64,000 nt of DNA from Stutzerimonas stutzeri (GCF_024448985.1 NZ_JAMOII010000003.1:248001-312000); one strand, 5' to 3'. Positions 38,367-49,393 are shown, counted from the first letter of the stretch. The notes: a model not told the origin generated them from the sequence alone. Translations and numbers: made by a program.

Positions 38367-38507
38367 ATGAAGAACGCTTTTTCAAATCTAAAACTGAAGC
38401 CCAGCTTGCAGACGCTGCCAGCACGCCTAGTGCCACTGATCACTGCATTCGTCCGTATCGAGTGCGGCAGACGGGCTTTGCTTGTGCTGAAAAAATCAGT
38501 CGATTAG
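38367..38507 (+). CDS. 46-residue predicted small protein next to LexA box
   Basis: An ORF of 46 codons (MKNAFSNLKLKPSLQTLPAR onward, ending LKKSVD) with an AAGGTG ribosome binding site seven to eight bases upstream of ATG 38367. It is basic, with a short moderately hydrophobic middle (LVPLITAFV). It starts 36 bases right of the LexA box, diverges from imuA, and is followed by an inverted repeat and an intrinsic terminator, so it forms a compact unit of its own. No family recognised; it could instead be a small RNA. It is too short for most gene finders. Confidence 0.5.
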   Translation: MKNAFSNLKLKPSLQTLPARLVPLITAFVRIECGRRALLVLKKSVD

Positions 38508-38508
38508 G

Positions 38509-38540
38509 ATTCGCGCCCGGGTATGAGTGCGAGCGCGAAT
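38509..38540 (+). repeat. Inverted repeat after the small ORF
   Basis: ATTCGCGC (38509-38516) and GCGCGAAT (38533-38540) form a perfect 8-bp stem directly after the ORF stop, with a 16-base loop. Confidence 0.6.
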
Positions 38541-38567
38541 GACGCTGCATATTCATGCCGAATGTTG

Positions 38568-38597
38568 AAGCCCGGCTCGAAGATGACCGGGCTTTTT
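38568..38597 (+). terminator. Intrinsic terminator before mtnA
   Basis: An 8-bp stem (AAGCCCGG at 38568-38575, CCGGGCTT at 38587-38594) with an 11-base loop and five Ts (38593-38597). It lies between the small ORF and mtnA, separating their transcription. Confidence 0.8.
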
Positions 38598-38678
38598 CAT
38601 GCGCCGGCTCGTAGCCATGAGCGGGCCGGTTCTGTCCCTGGTTATCCAGGGTGCCAGTCAAGAACAGAGAGGATTGCC

Positions 38679-39755
38679 ATGCGCGAACGCTTGTTGGCCG
38701 CGGAAAAAGTGAAGGCTATCGAGTGGCAGGACGGGCAGTTGCGTTTGCTCGACCAGCGCAAACTGCCGCTGGAAGAGCTATGGCACACCTATGATTCTGC
38801 TGCGGCTGTCGCCAAGGCTATCCGTGAGATGGTCGTGCGCGGCGCGCCAGCGATTGGGATCAGCGCGGCGTATGGACTGGTTCTGGGACTCAGGGCGCGG
38901 CTCGCCGAGGGAGGTGACTGGCGCGCGGCGTTGGAGGCAGACTTCGAGGTGCTTGCCGACTCCCGTCCGACCGCCGTCAATCTGTTCTGGGCATTGAATC
39001 AGATGCGCGAACGGCTCGGCCGTCTGAAACCGGGCGAAGACCCGTTGACAGCGGCCGAGGCCCAGGCGACCTCCATTCACGACAGCGACCGCGAAGCCAA
39101 TCTCACCATGGCGCAGTTCGGGGTCGACCTGATCCGCAAGCATCAAGGTAATCCGCAAAACCTGCTCACCCACTGTAATACCGGTGCGCTTGCCACCGGT
39201 GGTTTCGGCACTGCCCTCGGCGTGATCCGCGCTGCGCATCTGGAAGGGCTTGTCGAGCGTGTTTATGCCGATGAAACCCGTCCCTGGCTGCAGGGTTCGA
39301 GGCTGACCGCATGGGAGCTGGCCGGCGAAGGCGTGCCGGTGACGTTGAATGCCGACTCGGCTGCCGCGCACCTAATGAAAACGCGAGGTATCACCTGGGT
39401 GATTGTCGGGGCCGACCGGATCACCGCTAATGGCGACGTCGCCAACAAGATCGGTACCTATCAGCTCGCCGTACTTGCCATGCATCACGGGGTGCGGTTC
39501 ATGGTCGTGGCGCCCAGTTCGACCATCGACATGGAGCTAGAATCTGGCGATGACATTCCCATCGAGGAGCGTGCCGGCAGCGAGTTGCTGGAAGTGAACG
39601 GCCAGCGGTTGGCGGCGGAGGTCGAAGCCTTCAACCCGGTATTCGATGTGACCCCGGCGGATCTCATCGATGCCATCGTGACCGAGAAGGGCGTCGTCGA
39701 GCGGCCAAGCGCGGCTAAACTCGCGGCCCTGATGAGCCGTAAGCGGTTGCATTAA
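38679..39755 (+). CDS. mtnA: Methylthioribose-1-phosphate isomerase
   Basis: A 358-residue enzyme of methionine salvage, isomerising S-methyl-5-thioribose-1-phosphate to the ribulose form. Conserved [20 protein letters not shown] near the N-terminus, the active-site Cys in [19 protein letters not shown], and the Asp in [20 protein letters not shown] are visible. Start [17 protein letters not shown] fits homologues and has AGAGAGGA upstream; the open frame extends further left without similarity. It lies next to gyrA as in P. aeruginosa. Its pathway partners mtnB, mtnD and mtnC lie 22 kb away. Confidence 0.96.
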   Translation: MRERLLAAEKVKAIEWQDGQLRLLDQRKLPLEELWHTYDSAAAVAKAIREMVVRGAPAIGISAAYGLVLGLRARLAEGGDWRAALEADFEVLADSRPTAVNLFWALNQMRERLGRLKPGEDPLTAAEAQATSIHDSDREANLTMAQFGVDLIRKHQGNPQNLLTHCNTGALATGGFGTALGVIRAAHLEGLVERVYADETRPWLQGSRLTAWELAGEGVPVTLNADSAAAHLMKTRGITWVIVGADRITANGDVANKIGTYQLAVLAMHHGVRFMVVAPSSTIDMELESGDDIPIEERAGSELLEVNGQRLAAEVEAFNPVFDVTPADLIDAIVTEKGVVERPSAAKLAALMSRKRLH

Positions 39756-39775
39756 GGTGCAAGATGACTAAAGCG

Positions 39776-39879
39776 GCTGGAGGCTAGGGGCGGCACGTTC
39801 CTTTGTAGTTGGCGCGTGCCTTTCCCATCGAGAAGCGGCGCGATCGAGCGCTTTCTTCGTTACGCCTCCAGCCTCCAGC
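39776..39879. repeat. Intergenic inverted repeat, mtnA-gyrA
   Basis: GCTGGAGGCT (39776-39785) and AGCCTCCAGC (39870-39879) are perfect inverse complements about 85 bases apart. The right arm repeats CCTCCAG twice. A similar arrangement occurs at three other intergenic sites in the window. Confidence 0.65.
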
Positions 39880-39950
39880 GACCTCCCGCCTTGTGATACC
39901 ATCCCGCGCTTAATCGCAGGACCCTGCTGACTATAAGGAACCAGGCTTCC

Positions 39951-42758
39951 ATGGGCGAACTGGCCAAAGAAATCCTCCCGGTCAATATCGAAGACGAACT
40001 CAAACAGTCCTACCTCGACTACGCCATGAGTGTAATCGTCGGTCGTGCGCTGCCGGATGCGCGCGACGGACTGAAGCCCGTGCATCGCCGTGTGCTTTTT
40101 GCCATGAGTGAGCTGGGTAACGACTGGAATAAACCGTACAAAAAATCCGCCCGTGTGGTCGGTGACGTCATTGGTAAATATCACCCTCACGGTGATTCTG
40201 CTGTCTATGACACCATCGTGCGGATGGCGCAGCCATTCTCGCTGCGCTACCTGCTGGTCGATGGCCAGGGCAACTTCGGTTCGGTCGATGGCGACAGCGC
40301 CGCGGCCATGCGATACACCGAAGTGCGCATGGCCAAGCTGGCCCATGAGCTGCTGGCCGATCTGCACAAGGAAACTGTCGACTGGGTGCCGAACTACGAC
40401 GGCACCGAACAGATCCCTGCAGTCATGCCGACCAAGATCCCGAACCTGCTGGTCAACGGCTCCAGCGGTATCGCGGTGGGCATGGCGACCAACATTCCTC
40501 CCCATAACCTGGGCGAAGTGATCGATGGCTGTCTGGCGCTGATCGCCAATCCGGATATCACTATCGATGAGCTGATGACCCATATCCCCGGTCCGGATTT
40601 CCCGACCGCAGGTATCATCAATGGCCGTGCTGGGGTCATCGAGGCTTATCGCACCGGCCGCGGTCGCATCTATATGCGTGCCCGCTCGACCATCGAAGAC
40701 ATCGACAAGGTTGGTGGTCGTCAACAGATCGTCATTACCGAGCTGCCTTATCAGCTGAACAAGGCGCGTCTGATTGAGAAGATCGCCGAGCTGGTAAAGG
40801 AGAAGAAGCTCGAAGGCATCACTGAGCTGCGCGACGAGTCCGACAAGGACGGTATGCGCGTAGTGATCGAGCTGCGCCGCGGCGAAGTGCCGGAAGTCAT
40901 CCTCAACAATCTCTATGCTCAGACGCAGCTGCAGAGCGTGTTCGGTATCAACGTGGTGGCGCTGGTCGATGGTCAGCCGCGCACCTTGAATCTCAAGGAG
41001 CTGCTGGAAGCCTTCGTACGCCACCGTCGCGAAGTGGTCACCCGCCGCACGGTATTCGAACTGCGCAAGGCGCGCGAACGCGGTCATATTCTCGAAGGTC
41101 AGGCGGTCGCGCTTTCCAATATCGACCCGGTCATCGCGCTGATCAAAGCCTCGCCGACGCCGGCCGAAGCCAAGGAAGCGCTGATCGCTACCGCCTGGGA
41201 ATCCAGTGCGGTGGAAGCCATGGTCGAGCGCGCCGGAGCCGATGCCTGCCGCCCGGAAGACCTCGATCCGCAATTCGGGCTGCGCGATGGCCGTTACTAC
41301 CTGTCGCCGGAGCAGGCGCAGGCCATCCTTGACCTGCGCTTGCATCGCCTGACGGGACTCGAGCACGAGAAGCTGCTCAGCGAATATCAGGAAATTCTCA
41401 CCCAGATCGGCGAGCTGATCCGCATCCTGACCAGCCCGGTGCGGCTGATGGAAGTCATCTGCGAGGAATTGGAAGGTGTTAAGGCCGAGTTCGGCGATGC
41501 GCGTCGAACCGAGATTCTCGAAGCGCGTTTGGATCTGACGCTGGCCGACCTGATCACCGAAGAAGAACGTGTCGTCACGATTTCCCATGGCGGCTACGCC
41601 AAGTCCCAGCCGCTGGCTGCCTATCAGGCGCAGCGCCGGGGCGGTCGCGGCAAGGCGGCAACTGGGGTCAAGGAAGAGGATTACGTCGAGCATTTGCTCG
41701 TCGCCAACAGCCACACCACGCTGCTGCTGTTCTCCAGCAAGGGCAAGGTGTACTGGCTCAAGACCTACGAGATTCCCGAGGCCTCACGCACTTCGCGCGG
41801 TCGTCCGCTGGTGAACCTGCTACCGCTTTCCGAAGGCGAGCACATCACCGCGATGCTGCAGGTCGACATCGAAGCAGCGCGCCAGCAGCAACTGAACGGC
41901 GATGAAGATATCGAAGACGCTGAAATCATCAGCGAAAGCGATGAAGTGGAAGAGTCGCTCGACGGTGAGGACGCCGACGAGTCGGTGGACGAGCCGACCG
42001 GTACCTACATCTTTATGGCGACCGCCAAGGGCACCGTCAAAAAGACTCCGCTTTCGCAATTCAGTCGTCCACGCAGCGTTGGCCTGATCGCGCTCGGCCT
42101 GGAGGAGGGCGACACGCTGATCGCCGCTGCGGTTACCGATGGTGCGCGCGAAGTGATGCTGTTCTCCGATGGCGGCAAGGTGATTCGCTTCAAAGAGAAA
42201 CACGTTCGCACCATGGGCCGTACCGCCCGCGGCGTTCGTGGCATGCGTCTACCGGAAGGCCAGCGTCTGATTTCCATGCTGATTCCCGAGCCCGATGCGC
42301 AGATCCTCACCGCGAGCCTCAATGGCTACGGCAAGCGCACGGTGATCGACGAGTTCCCGCGTCGCGGTCGCGGTGGTCAGGGTGTTATCGCCATGGTGAC
42401 CAATGAACGCAACGGTCCGCTGGTCGGTGCCGTTCAGGTGCAGCAGGGCGAGGAAATCATGCTGATTTCCGATCAGGGCACATTGGTGCGTACGCGTGTC
42501 GATGAGGTTTCATCGCTGGGGCGCAATACCCAGGGTGTAACGTTGATCAAGCTGGGTAAGAACGAGCACCTGGTTGGTCTCGAAAGGGTTCAGGAACCAT
42601 CCGAAGAAGATGTCCTGGAAGATATCGAGGCGGTTCTTGATGACGAGGCGCTGGATAAGGAAATGCCTGTCGTCAGCACCGAGCCCAGCGAGGACGAGCT
42701 GCTTGGTGGGGGCGGGGACGTTCCTCCGGATGTAGTGCCTACCGACGACGAAAACTGA
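39951..42758 (+). CDS. gyrA: DNA gyrase subunit A
   Basis: A 935-residue gyrase A. The catalytic Tyr122 lies in [11 protein letters not shown] and the quinolone-resistance region reads [11 protein letters not shown] with Ser83 and Asp87, i.e. no classical resistance change. P. aeruginosa has Thr at 83. The C-terminal pinwheel contains the GyrA-box QRRGGRGK. An acidic insertion (about residues 640-685, rich in Asp/Glu) makes it longer than E. coli GyrA (875). The long C-terminal acidic tail is normal. The start ATG 39951 is followed by [19 protein letters not shown], as usual. It appears to have its own promoter behind the repeat element. Confidence 0.98.
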   Translation: MGELAKEILPVNIEDELKQSYLDYAMSVIVGRALPDARDGLKPVHRRVLFAMSELGNDWNKPYKKSARVVGDVIGKYHPHGDSAVYDTIVRMAQPFSLRYLLVDGQGNFGSVDGDSAAAMRYTEVRMAKLAHELLADLHKETVDWVPNYDGTEQIPAVMPTKIPNLLVNGSSGIAVGMATNIPPHNLGEVIDGCLALIANPDITIDELMTHIPGPDFPTAGIINGRAGVIEAYRTGRGRIYMRARSTIEDIDKVGGRQQIVITELPYQLNKARLIEKIAELVKEKKLEGITELRDESDKDGMRVVIELRRGEVPEVILNNLYAQTQLQSVFGINVVALVDGQPRTLNLKELLEAFVRHRREVVTRRTVFELRKARERGHILEGQAVALSNIDPVIALIKASPTPAEAKEALIATAWESSAVEAMVERAGADACRPEDLDPQFGLRDGRYYLSPEQAQAILDLRLHRLTGLEHEKLLSEYQEILTQIGELIRILTSPVRLMEVICEELEGVKAEFGDARRTEILEARLDLTLADLITEEERVVTISHGGYAKSQPLAAYQAQRRGGRGKAATGVKEEDYVEHLLVANSHTTLLLFSSKGKVYWLKTYEIPEASRTSRGRPLVNLLPLSEGEHITAMLQVDIEAARQQQLNGDEDIEDAEIISESDEVEESLDGEDADESVDEPTGTYIFMATAKGTVKKTPLSQFSRPRSVGLIALGLEEGDTLIAAAVTDGAREVMLFSDGGKVIRFKEKHVRTMGRTARGVRGMRLPEGQRLISMLIPEPDAQILTASLNGYGKRTVIDEFPRRGRGGQGVIAMVTNERNGPLVGAVQVQQGEEIMLISDQGTLVRTRVDEVSSLGRNTQGVTLIKLGKNEHLVGLERVQEPSEEDVLEDIEAVLDDEALDKEMPVVSTEPSEDELLGGGGDVPPDVVPTDDEN

Positions 42759-42899
42759 TTCGGCAGATGCGGCGCCCAAGGGCGTCGCGCGTATCGATCG
42801 GCAACCCGCTACGGGTGAAGAAATTGCAAGCGCTGGACCTGAGCGCCTCGGCGACGGGCGGAGCGAGCATGGTATCGACCGTTTTTTGAGAGAACGAAG

Positions 42900-43985
42900 A
42901 TGAGCAAACGCGCCTTTAATTTCTGTGCCGGTCCGGCCTCGCTTCCCGAAGCCGTGCTGCAGCGCGCCCAGGCTGAACTCCTTGACTGGCAGGGCCGAGG
43001 CCTGTCGGTAATGGAAATGAGCCACCGCAGCGACGAATACACGGCCATCGCCGAGAAGGCTGAGCAGGATCTGCGCGATTTGCTGAACATTCCCACCAAC
43101 TACAAGGTGTTGTTCCTGCAGGGTGGCGCCAGCCAGCAATTCGCTGAAATCCCGTTAAATCTGTTGCCAGAAGACGGCGTCGCCGATTACATCGATACGG
43201 GTATCTGGTCGCGCAAAGGCATCGAAGAGGCTAGACGTTTCGGTCATATCAATGTCGCTGCCAGCGCCAAACCCTACGACTATTTCGCGATTCCAGGGCA
43301 GAACGAGTGGGCGCTCAGCGACAACGCGGCCTATCTGCATTACGCCAGTAATGAAACCATCGGCGGACTGCAGTTCGACTGGACGCCCGAACTGGGCGAC
43401 ACGCCGTTAGTGGTGGACATGTCTTCGGACATCCTCTCGCGTCCCATCGATGTGTCGAAGTTCGGCCTGATCTATGCCGGGGCGCAGAAAAACATTGGCC
43501 CGTCGGGCCTAGTGGTGGTGATCGTTCGCGAGGACTTGCTCGGTCGCGCGCGTTCCAGCTGCCCGACCATGCTCGATTACAAGATCGCAGCTGACAACGG
43601 CTCGATGTATAACACGCCAGCGACCTTTTCCTGGTATCTCTCCGGCCTGGTGTTCGAGTGGCTGAAGGAGCAGGGTGGCGTCGAAGCGATGGAGAAGCGC
43701 AATCGCGCCAAGAAGGACATGCTTTACGGCGCGATCGATTCCAGCGACTTCTATTCCAACCCGATTGCCAGCAATGCCCGCTCCTGGATGAACGTACCCT
43801 TCAGGCTGGCCGATGAGAAACTGGACAAGGCCTTTCTGGCAGGGGCCGATGCGCGCGGCCTGCTCAACCTGAAAGGCCATCGCTCGGTTGGTGGCATGCG
43901 TGCCTCCATCTATAACGCGGTCGGGCTGGATGCCGTCGAGGCACTCATCGCCTACATGTGCGAATTCGAGAAGGAGCAGGGCTGA
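42900..43985 (+). CDS. serC: Phosphoserine aminotransferase
   Basis: A 361-residue class V PLP enzyme that makes 3-phosphoserine (and phospho-hydroxythreonine for vitamin B6). RAFNFCAGPASLPEAVLQ is the diagnostic start, GGASQQF binds the PLP phosphate, and Lys197 in YAGAQKNIGPSG forms the Schiff base. AGAGA lies upstream of ATG 42900. Its stop overlaps pheA by one base (TGATG). First gene of the serC-pheA-hisC-tyrA/aroA-cmk-rpsA block. Confidence 0.98.
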   Translation: MSKRAFNFCAGPASLPEAVLQRAQAELLDWQGRGLSVMEMSHRSDEYTAIAEKAEQDLRDLLNIPTNYKVLFLQGGASQQFAEIPLNLLPEDGVADYIDTGIWSRKGIEEARRFGHINVAASAKPYDYFAIPGQNEWALSDNAAYLHYASNETIGGLQFDWTPELGDTPLVVDMSSDILSRPIDVSKFGLIYAGAQKNIGPSGLVVVIVREDLLGRARSSCPTMLDYKIAADNGSMYNTPATFSWYLSGLVFEWLKEQGGVEAMEKRNRAKKDMLYGAIDSSDFYSNPIASNARSWMNVPFRLADEKLDKAFLAGADARGLLNLKGHRSVGGMRASIYNAVGLDAVEALIAYMCEFEKEQG

Positions 43986-45082
43986 TGAGCGATGCCGATC
44001 GGCTGAAGGCACTGCGCGTCCGCATCGACAGCCTCGACGAGAGAATCCTCGAGCTGATCAGCGAGCGCGCTCGGTGTGCCCAGGACGTGGCCCGTGTCAA
44101 AACGGCTTCGCTGGCGGAAGGCGAGGAGGCGGTTTTCTACCGTCCCGAGCGCGAAGCCTGGGTGCTCAAACACATCATGGAGCTGAACAAGGGTCCGCTG
44201 GACAACGAGGAAATGGCGCGCCTGTTTCGCGAAATCATGTCCTCATGCCTAGCGCTGGAGCAGCCGTTGCGGGTCGCTTATCTCGGACCTGAAGGCACCT
44301 TCTCACAGGCGGCGGCGCTCAAGCATTTTGGCCACTCGGTGGTTAGCAAGCCCATGGCCGCCATTGATGAGGTCTTCCGCGAGGTGGTCGCCGGTGCGGT
44401 GAACTTCGGCGTAGTGCCGGTGGAAAATTCCACCGAAGGCGCCGTCAACCACACGCTGGATAGTTTCCTTGAGCATGACATCGTCATCTGCGGCGAGGTC
44501 GAGCTGCGTATTCACCATCACTTGCTGGTGGGTGAGACGACCAAGACCGACCGCATCACGCGCATCTATTCCCATGCGCAGTCGCTGGCGCAATGTCGCA
44601 AATGGCTGGATGCCCATTATCCAAGCGTCGAGCGCGTAGCGGTTTCCAGCAATGCCGATGCGGCCAAGCGCGTGAAGAGCGAGTGGAACTCCGCAGCGAT
44701 CGCCGGTGACATGGCCGCTCAGCTTTACGGTCTGAGCAAGATTGCCGAAAAGATCGAAGACCGTCCGGACAACTCCACGCGCTTCCTGATCATCGGTAGC
44801 CAGGAAGTACCGCCTACCGGCGACGACAAGACTTCGATCATCGTCTCCATGCGCAACAAGCCGGGCGCGCTGCATGAGCTGCTGATGCCGTTCCATTCCA
44901 ACGGCATTGATCTTACGCGGATCGAAACCCGCCCTTCGCGCAGCGGTAAATGGACCTATGTATTCTTCATCGACTGCATCGGCCACCATCAGGACCCGTT
45001 GATCAAGGACGTTCTGGAGAAAATCGGTCGTGAAGCGGTGGCGTTGAAGGTGCTGGGGTCGTATCCCAAGGCGGTACTTTAA
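43985..45082 (+). CDS. pheA: Bifunctional chorismate mutase/prephenate dehydratase
   Basis: A 365-residue P-protein making phenylpyruvate. Residues 1-90 are an AroQ-type chorismate mutase (MSDADRLKALRVRIDSLDER start), then a prephenate dehydratase domain with YLGPEGTFSQAAAL and VPVENSTEGAVNHTLD, and a C-terminal ACT domain with GALHELLMPFHSNGIDLTRIE and the ESRP-type motif changed to ETRPSR, used for Phe feedback. The start overlaps the serC stop by one base. Confidence 0.97.
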   Translation: MSDADRLKALRVRIDSLDERILELISERARCAQDVARVKTASLAEGEEAVFYRPEREAWVLKHIMELNKGPLDNEEMARLFREIMSSCLALEQPLRVAYLGPEGTFSQAAALKHFGHSVVSKPMAAIDEVFREVVAGAVNFGVVPVENSTEGAVNHTLDSFLEHDIVICGEVELRIHHHLLVGETTKTDRITRIYSHAQSLAQCRKWLDAHYPSVERVAVSSNADAAKRVKSEWNSAAIAGDMAAQLYGLSKIAEKIEDRPDNSTRFLIIGSQEVPPTGDDKTSIIVSMRNKPGALHELLMPFHSNGIDLTRIETRPSRSGKWTYVFFIDCIGHHQDPLIKDVLEKIGREAVALKVLGSYPKAVL

Positions 45083-45087
45083 TAAGC

Positions 45088-45176
45088 AGCTGGAAGCCGG
45101 AAGCTGGAAGCCGGAACTTTGGGCAATGCGGATTGCTTCAAGCTTCAAGCTTCAAGCTTCGAGTTTTCAGCTTCAG
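45088..45176. repeat. Intergenic inverted repeat, pheA-hisC
   Basis: The left arm is two copies of AGCTGGAAGCCGGA (45088-45114); the right arm is several copies of the heptamer GCTTCAA/AGCTTCA (45135-45160) ending with TTCAGCTTCAGC. Together they can form a long imperfect hairpin. Same type as at 39776, 53540 and 60156. Confidence 0.75.
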
Positions 45177-45187
45177 CGGAGCTGAAT

Positions 45188-46297
45188 ATGTCCTGTGATT
45201 TCCTCGCCCTGGCACAGCCGGGCGTTCAGAAGCTGTCGCCCTACGTACCCGGTAAGCCCGTGGATGAGCTGGCTCGGGAGCTCAATCTCGATCCGCAGTC
45301 GATCATCAAGCTGGCCAGTAATGAAAATCCGCTGGGTCCCAGTCCGAACGTCATCAATGCGATCAGGGCTCAGCTCGACGAATTGACCCGCTATCCCGAC
45401 GGCAACGGTTTTGTGCTCAAGCAAAAGCTGGCCGAGCGATGCGGCGTCAATATTGACCAGGTCACCCTCGGCAACGGCTCCAACGATATCCTTGAGCTGG
45501 TTGCGCGTGCCTACCTCGCGCCCGGGCTCAACGCGGTATTCAGCGAGCACGCCTTTGCGGTCTATCCGATTGCTACCCAGGCCGTCGGTGCACAGGCGAA
45601 GGCTGTGCCCGCCAAGCACTGGGGCCACGATCTCGAAGCCATGCTGGCAGCTATCGATGAGAACACCCGCGTCGTGTTCATTGCCAACCCCAATAACCCA
45701 ACGGGTACCTGGTTCGATGCCGACGCGCTCGGCAGCTTCCTCGCAAGTGTTCCAGCGCACGTTCTGGTCGTTCTGGATGAGGCGTATATCGAATACGCGG
45801 AGGGTGGCGAGCTGCCGGATGGGTTGACCTTTCTGGCTTCGCATTCCAACTTGCTGGTGTCCCGCACCTTCTCTAAAGCCTACGGTCTGGCTGCGTTGCG
45901 TGTGGGATATGCGATCTGTTCGGCGCGGATTGCCGATGTGCTGAATCGTGTTCGTCAGCCGTTCAACGTCAACAGCCTCGCTCTTGCGGCCGCCTGCGCC
46001 GCACTTGACGATACCGAGTATCTGAGCCAGAGCAGGGCATACAATACCGCAGGCATGCAGCAGCTCGAGACGGGGTTCAAGCAGCTGGGACTGGACTGGA
46101 TACCGTCTAGGGGGAACTTCATCGCGGTTGATTTTGGGCGTGATGCGTCACCGATCAACCAGGCGTTGCTGCGCGATGGTGTCATCGTTCGGCCTATGGC
46201 TGGCTATGGAATGCCAACTTTCCTTCGTGTGTCGATCGGAACCGAAGCCGAAAATGCACGATTTCTCGACGTTCTGCGCAAGGCGCTCGGGCGTTGA
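45188..46297 (+). CDS. hisC: Histidinol-phosphate/aromatic aminotransferase
   Basis: A 369-residue fold-type I aminotransferase of the HisC family, with Lys230 in SRTFSKAYGLAALRVG as the PLP lysine and NPNNPTGT in the active site. In P. aeruginosa the copy at this position is named hisC2, inside an aromatic operon. It may act on phenylpyruvate/prephenate-type substrates as well as histidinol phosphate, which sequence alone cannot separate. Start MSCDFLALAQPGVQKLSPY follows a GGAG. It overlaps tyrA-aroA by four bases. Confidence 0.93.
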   Translation: MSCDFLALAQPGVQKLSPYVPGKPVDELARELNLDPQSIIKLASNENPLGPSPNVINAIRAQLDELTRYPDGNGFVLKQKLAERCGVNIDQVTLGNGSNDILELVARAYLAPGLNAVFSEHAFAVYPIATQAVGAQAKAVPAKHWGHDLEAMLAAIDENTRVVFIANPNNPTGTWFDADALGSFLASVPAHVLVVLDEAYIEYAEGGELPDGLTFLASHSNLLVSRTFSKAYGLAALRVGYAICSARIADVLNRVRQPFNVNSLALAAACAALDDTEYLSQSRAYNTAGMQQLETGFKQLGLDWIPSRGNFIAVDFGRDASPINQALLRDGVIVRPMAGYGMPTFLRVSIGTEAENARFLDVLRKALGR

Positions 46298-48543
46298 GTC
46301 GCGAAGTTGGAATGGCGAGCGCCGACGTACCGCTGGTGCGTCGTCTGGCTGTGATCGGTCTCGGACTGATTGGTGGCTCGTTCGCCAAAGGGCTGCGTGA
46401 GCGTGGGCTGTGTGGTGAGGTGGTGGGCTTCGATCTCGATGCCCGTTCTCGCGAGCTTGCCGTCGAACTTGGTGTGGTGGATCGCTGCGCAGACAGCCTT
46501 GCGGACGCTTGCCAGGGCGCGGATGTCATTCAGTTGGCCGTCCCGATCCTGGCGATGGAGCGTCTGCTGGCGGAGCTTGCAATGCTCGATCTCGGAAGTG
46601 CGGTGCTTACCGATGTTGGCAGCGCCAAGGGCAATGTGGTGCGTTGTGCTCGTGAGCGATTCGGGCGGATGCCGCCGCGTTTCGTGCCGGGCCATCCGAT
46701 AGCTGGCTCGGAACAGAGCGGCGTCACCGCTGCCGAAAGCACGCTTTTTCGTCGGCACAAGGTGATCCTCACGCCATTGGAGGACACAGACCCTGCCGCG
46801 CTAACACTTGTGGATGGCTTGTGGCGGGCGTTGGGCGCCGATGTTGAACATATGGATATTCAGCATCACGACGAAGTGCTCGCAGCGACCAGCCATCTAC
46901 CCCACCTGTTGGCGTTTGGTCTGGTGGATTCGTTGGCCAAACGCAACGAAAATCTAGAGATTTTCCGTTATGCGGCAGGTGGGTTTCGTGATTTTACTCG
47001 TATAGCAGGTAGTGATCCGGTTATGTGGCACGACATCTTCCTCGCCAATCGCGAGGCCGTGCTGCATACCCTTGATGATTTTCGTGCCGACCTCGATGCG
47101 CTACGCGCCGCGGTCGATGAAGGAGACGGGCATATGTTGTTGGGCGTATTCACGCGCGCCAGGGCTGCCCGAGAACATTTCAGCAAAATACTGGCTCGCA
47201 GAGCCTATGTGGACGTTATGCATTCCAAAGATCTGATCTTCCTCGCCAATCCTGGCGGCAGCCTTAGCGGCACACTTCGAGTACCAGGCGACAAATCCAT
47301 TTCCCACCGATCGATCATGCTCGGCTCGCTTGCCGATGGGATCACCGAAGTGGAAGGATTTCTCGAGGGTGAGGATGCCCTTGCGACCATTCAGGCATTC
47401 CGCGACATGGGTGTGGTGATCGAGGGGCCGAACCAAGGGCGCGTCACTGTTCATGGTGTTGGCCTGCATGGTTTGAAACCCCCGCCAGGTCCGATCTACC
47501 TTGGTAATTCCGGAACCTCGATGCGTCTGCTGTCCGGTTTGTTGGCGGCGCAGCCGTTCGACACCACGCTGACCGGCGATGCCTCTCTGTCCAAGCGCCC
47601 GATGAATCGCGTCGCAAAGCCCCTGCGTGATATGGGTGCAGTGATCGAGACGGCCGCCGAGGGGCGTCCGCCGCTAACCATTCGTGGCGGGCAGAAGCTT
47701 TCCGGGATGCATTACGAAATGCCGATGGCCAGTGCTCAGGTCAAGTCCTGCCTGTTACTGGCGGGACTGTATGCTGCCGGGCGGACGTCCGTGACCGAGC
47801 CAGCCCCTACCCGTGACCATACCGAGCGGATGCTCCAGGGCTTCGGTTATCCGGTTATGGGGGAGGCCTGCACCGCTGCCGTCGAATCGGGCCATAAACT
47901 GCACGCCACGCAGATCGAGGTGCCTGCGGACATCTCTTCTGCGGCCTTCTTCATGGTCGCTGCCAGCATTGCGGAAGGTTCGGACGTCACCCTCGAGCAC
48001 GTGGGGATCAACCCGACGCGTACCGGCGTCATCGACATTCTCAAGCTGATGGGCGCCGATATCGAATTGACCAATCAACGTGAGGTAGGCGGCGAACCGG
48101 TTGCGGACATACGGGTACGCGCTGCGCAGCTCAAGGGTATCGAGATACCGGAAAACCTCGTCCCGCTCGCCATCGATGAGTTCCCGGTGCTGTTTGTCGC
48201 GGCGGCTTGCGCCGAGGGCCGGACGACTTTGCGTGGTGCCGAAGAATTGCGGGTCAAAGAGTCCGACCGTATCCAGGTAATGGCCGACGGTCTGCAAACG
48301 CTCGGCGTGCAGGCTGCACCTACGCCGGATGGGATTATCATCGAAGGCGGCGCTGTCTTCGGTGGTGGTGAGGTCTGGGCGCACGGCGATCATCGAATCG
48401 CGATGTCTTTCAGTGTCGCTGCGCTTCGCGCCGGTGCTCCGATACGCATACACGATTGCGCTAACGTCGCCACTTCGTTCCCAAACTTCCTGGCGCTGGC
48501 CGAGCGGGCTGGGCTGCGGGTGGCTGTGGAGGGTGATTCATGA
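46294..48543 (+). CDS. Fused prephenate dehydrogenase and EPSP synthase (TyrA-AroA)
   Basis: A 749-residue fusion. Residues about 10-295 are prephenate dehydrogenase with a Rossmann motif [13 protein letters not shown]. Residues about 310-749 are 3-phosphoshikimate 1-carboxyvinyltransferase with [35 protein letters not shown] and the C-terminal [16 protein letters not shown]. Such a fusion is known at this locus in Pseudomonas. The first codon is probably TTG 46294, overlapping the hisC stop (TTGA). An ATG at 46312 ([11 protein letters not shown]) is the alternative. Its 3' end overlaps cmk. Confidence 0.96.
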   Translation: MSREVGMASADVPLVRRLAVIGLGLIGGSFAKGLRERGLCGEVVGFDLDARSRELAVELGVVDRCADSLADACQGADVIQLAVPILAMERLLAELAMLDLGSAVLTDVGSAKGNVVRCARERFGRMPPRFVPGHPIAGSEQSGVTAAESTLFRRHKVILTPLEDTDPAALTLVDGLWRALGADVEHMDIQHHDEVLAATSHLPHLLAFGLVDSLAKRNENLEIFRYAAGGFRDFTRIAGSDPVMWHDIFLANREAVLHTLDDFRADLDALRAAVDEGDGHMLLGVFTRARAAREHFSKILARRAYVDVMHSKDLIFLANPGGSLSGTLRVPGDKSISHRSIMLGSLADGITEVEGFLEGEDALATIQAFRDMGVVIEGPNQGRVTVHGVGLHGLKPPPGPIYLGNSGTSMRLLSGLLAAQPFDTTLTGDASLSKRPMNRVAKPLRDMGAVIETAAEGRPPLTIRGGQKLSGMHYEMPMASAQVKSCLLLAGLYAAGRTSVTEPAPTRDHTERMLQGFGYPVMGEACTAAVESGHKLHATQIEVPADISSAAFFMVAASIAEGSDVTLEHVGINPTRTGVIDILKLMGADIELTNQREVGGEPVADIRVRAAQLKGIEIPENLVPLAIDEFPVLFVAAACAEGRTTLRGAEELRVKESDRIQVMADGLQTLGVQAAPTPDGIIIEGGAVFGGGEVWAHGDHRIAMSFSVAALRAGAPIRIHDCANVATSFPNFLALAERAGLRVAVEGDS

Positions 48544-49223
48544 TCAGACAGGTTCCGGTCATAACCATCGACGGTCCTAGCGGTTCCGGCAAGGGCACGG
48601 TGGCGGCGCTGCTGGCTGCAAAGCTGGGATGGAATTTCCTTGATTCCGGTGCGCTTTATCGTCTGCTTGCCTTCGCTGCACGCAACCATGGAGTCGATCT
48701 GACCAATGAAGAAGCGCTAAAGCTGCTCGCGGCTCATCTTGACGTCCAGTTCGGCGCAGGGGGTGGCCATGGCATGCAGATCATTCTTGAAGGAGAGGAC
48801 GTCACCAGCGCGATTCGCAACGAGCAGGTCGGCGCTGGTGCGTCCCAGGTGGCCGCGCTACCGGTCGTTCGAGATGCACTCTTGCAGCGTCAAAAGGCCT
48901 TTCGTGAGCCGCCCGGGCTCGTCGCGGATGGGCGAGACATGGGGACCGTGGTGTTTCCGGACGCTCCGCTGAAGATTTTTCTCACCGCCAGTGCCGAGGA
49001 AAGGGCACGCCGGCGCTTCCTGCAGTTGAAGGCCAAGGGTGATGATGTTAATCTCGCGAGTCTTCTCGATGAGATAAGGGTGCGCGATGAGCGTGATACC
49101 CAACGTGAAGTGGCTCCGCTGAAGCCGGCAGACGATGCGGTACAGCTGGACTCTACTGATCTTTCCATCGAGCAGGTGTTAGGACAGATTCTGAGCGAAG
49201 TCGCCAAGCGCGATTTCGCCTGA
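48540..49223 (+). CDS. cmk: Cytidylate kinase
   Basis: A 227-residue (d)CMP kinase. P-loop [19 protein letters not shown] at the N-terminus, [14 protein letters not shown] for CMP binding, and [20 protein letters not shown] are conserved. ATG 48540 overlaps the upstream stop by four bases (ATGA). Normal length. Next gene is rpsA, the common order. Confidence 0.98.
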   Translation: MIRQVPVITIDGPSGSGKGTVAALLAAKLGWNFLDSGALYRLLAFAARNHGVDLTNEEALKLLAAHLDVQFGAGGGHGMQIILEGEDVTSAIRNEQVGAGASQVAALPVVRDALLQRQKAFREPPGLVADGRDMGTVVFPDAPLKIFLTASAEERARRRFLQLKAKGDDVNLASLLDEIRVRDERDTQREVAPLKPADDAVQLDSTDLSIEQVLGQILSEVAKRDFA

Positions 49224-49393
49224 AGAGCCACCGCCGAGGTGCGGTCCGACGGTTCTTGTTTAGAGAGCTGTTAACAAGGAGGCATGTGGGAGACCAGATC
49301 CAGTCCCGCAGGCCTTTTTTTATATGAATGAACCCACGTTATCTGGGGCGTGGAGATAGGGCGGATCCTCGCCCGAAAACAGCAGGAATAAAC

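Noticed and set aside
39768-41714. 648-codon open frame antisense to gyrA
   Set aside because: Long antisense frames are common opposite GC-rich genes. It has no family features, and the plus strand is certain gyrA.
45088-45176. Short repeated units considered as a CRISPR array
   Set aside because: Units are 7-14 bases without unique spacers of constant length, and arms are inverted copies, so this is an inverted-repeat element.
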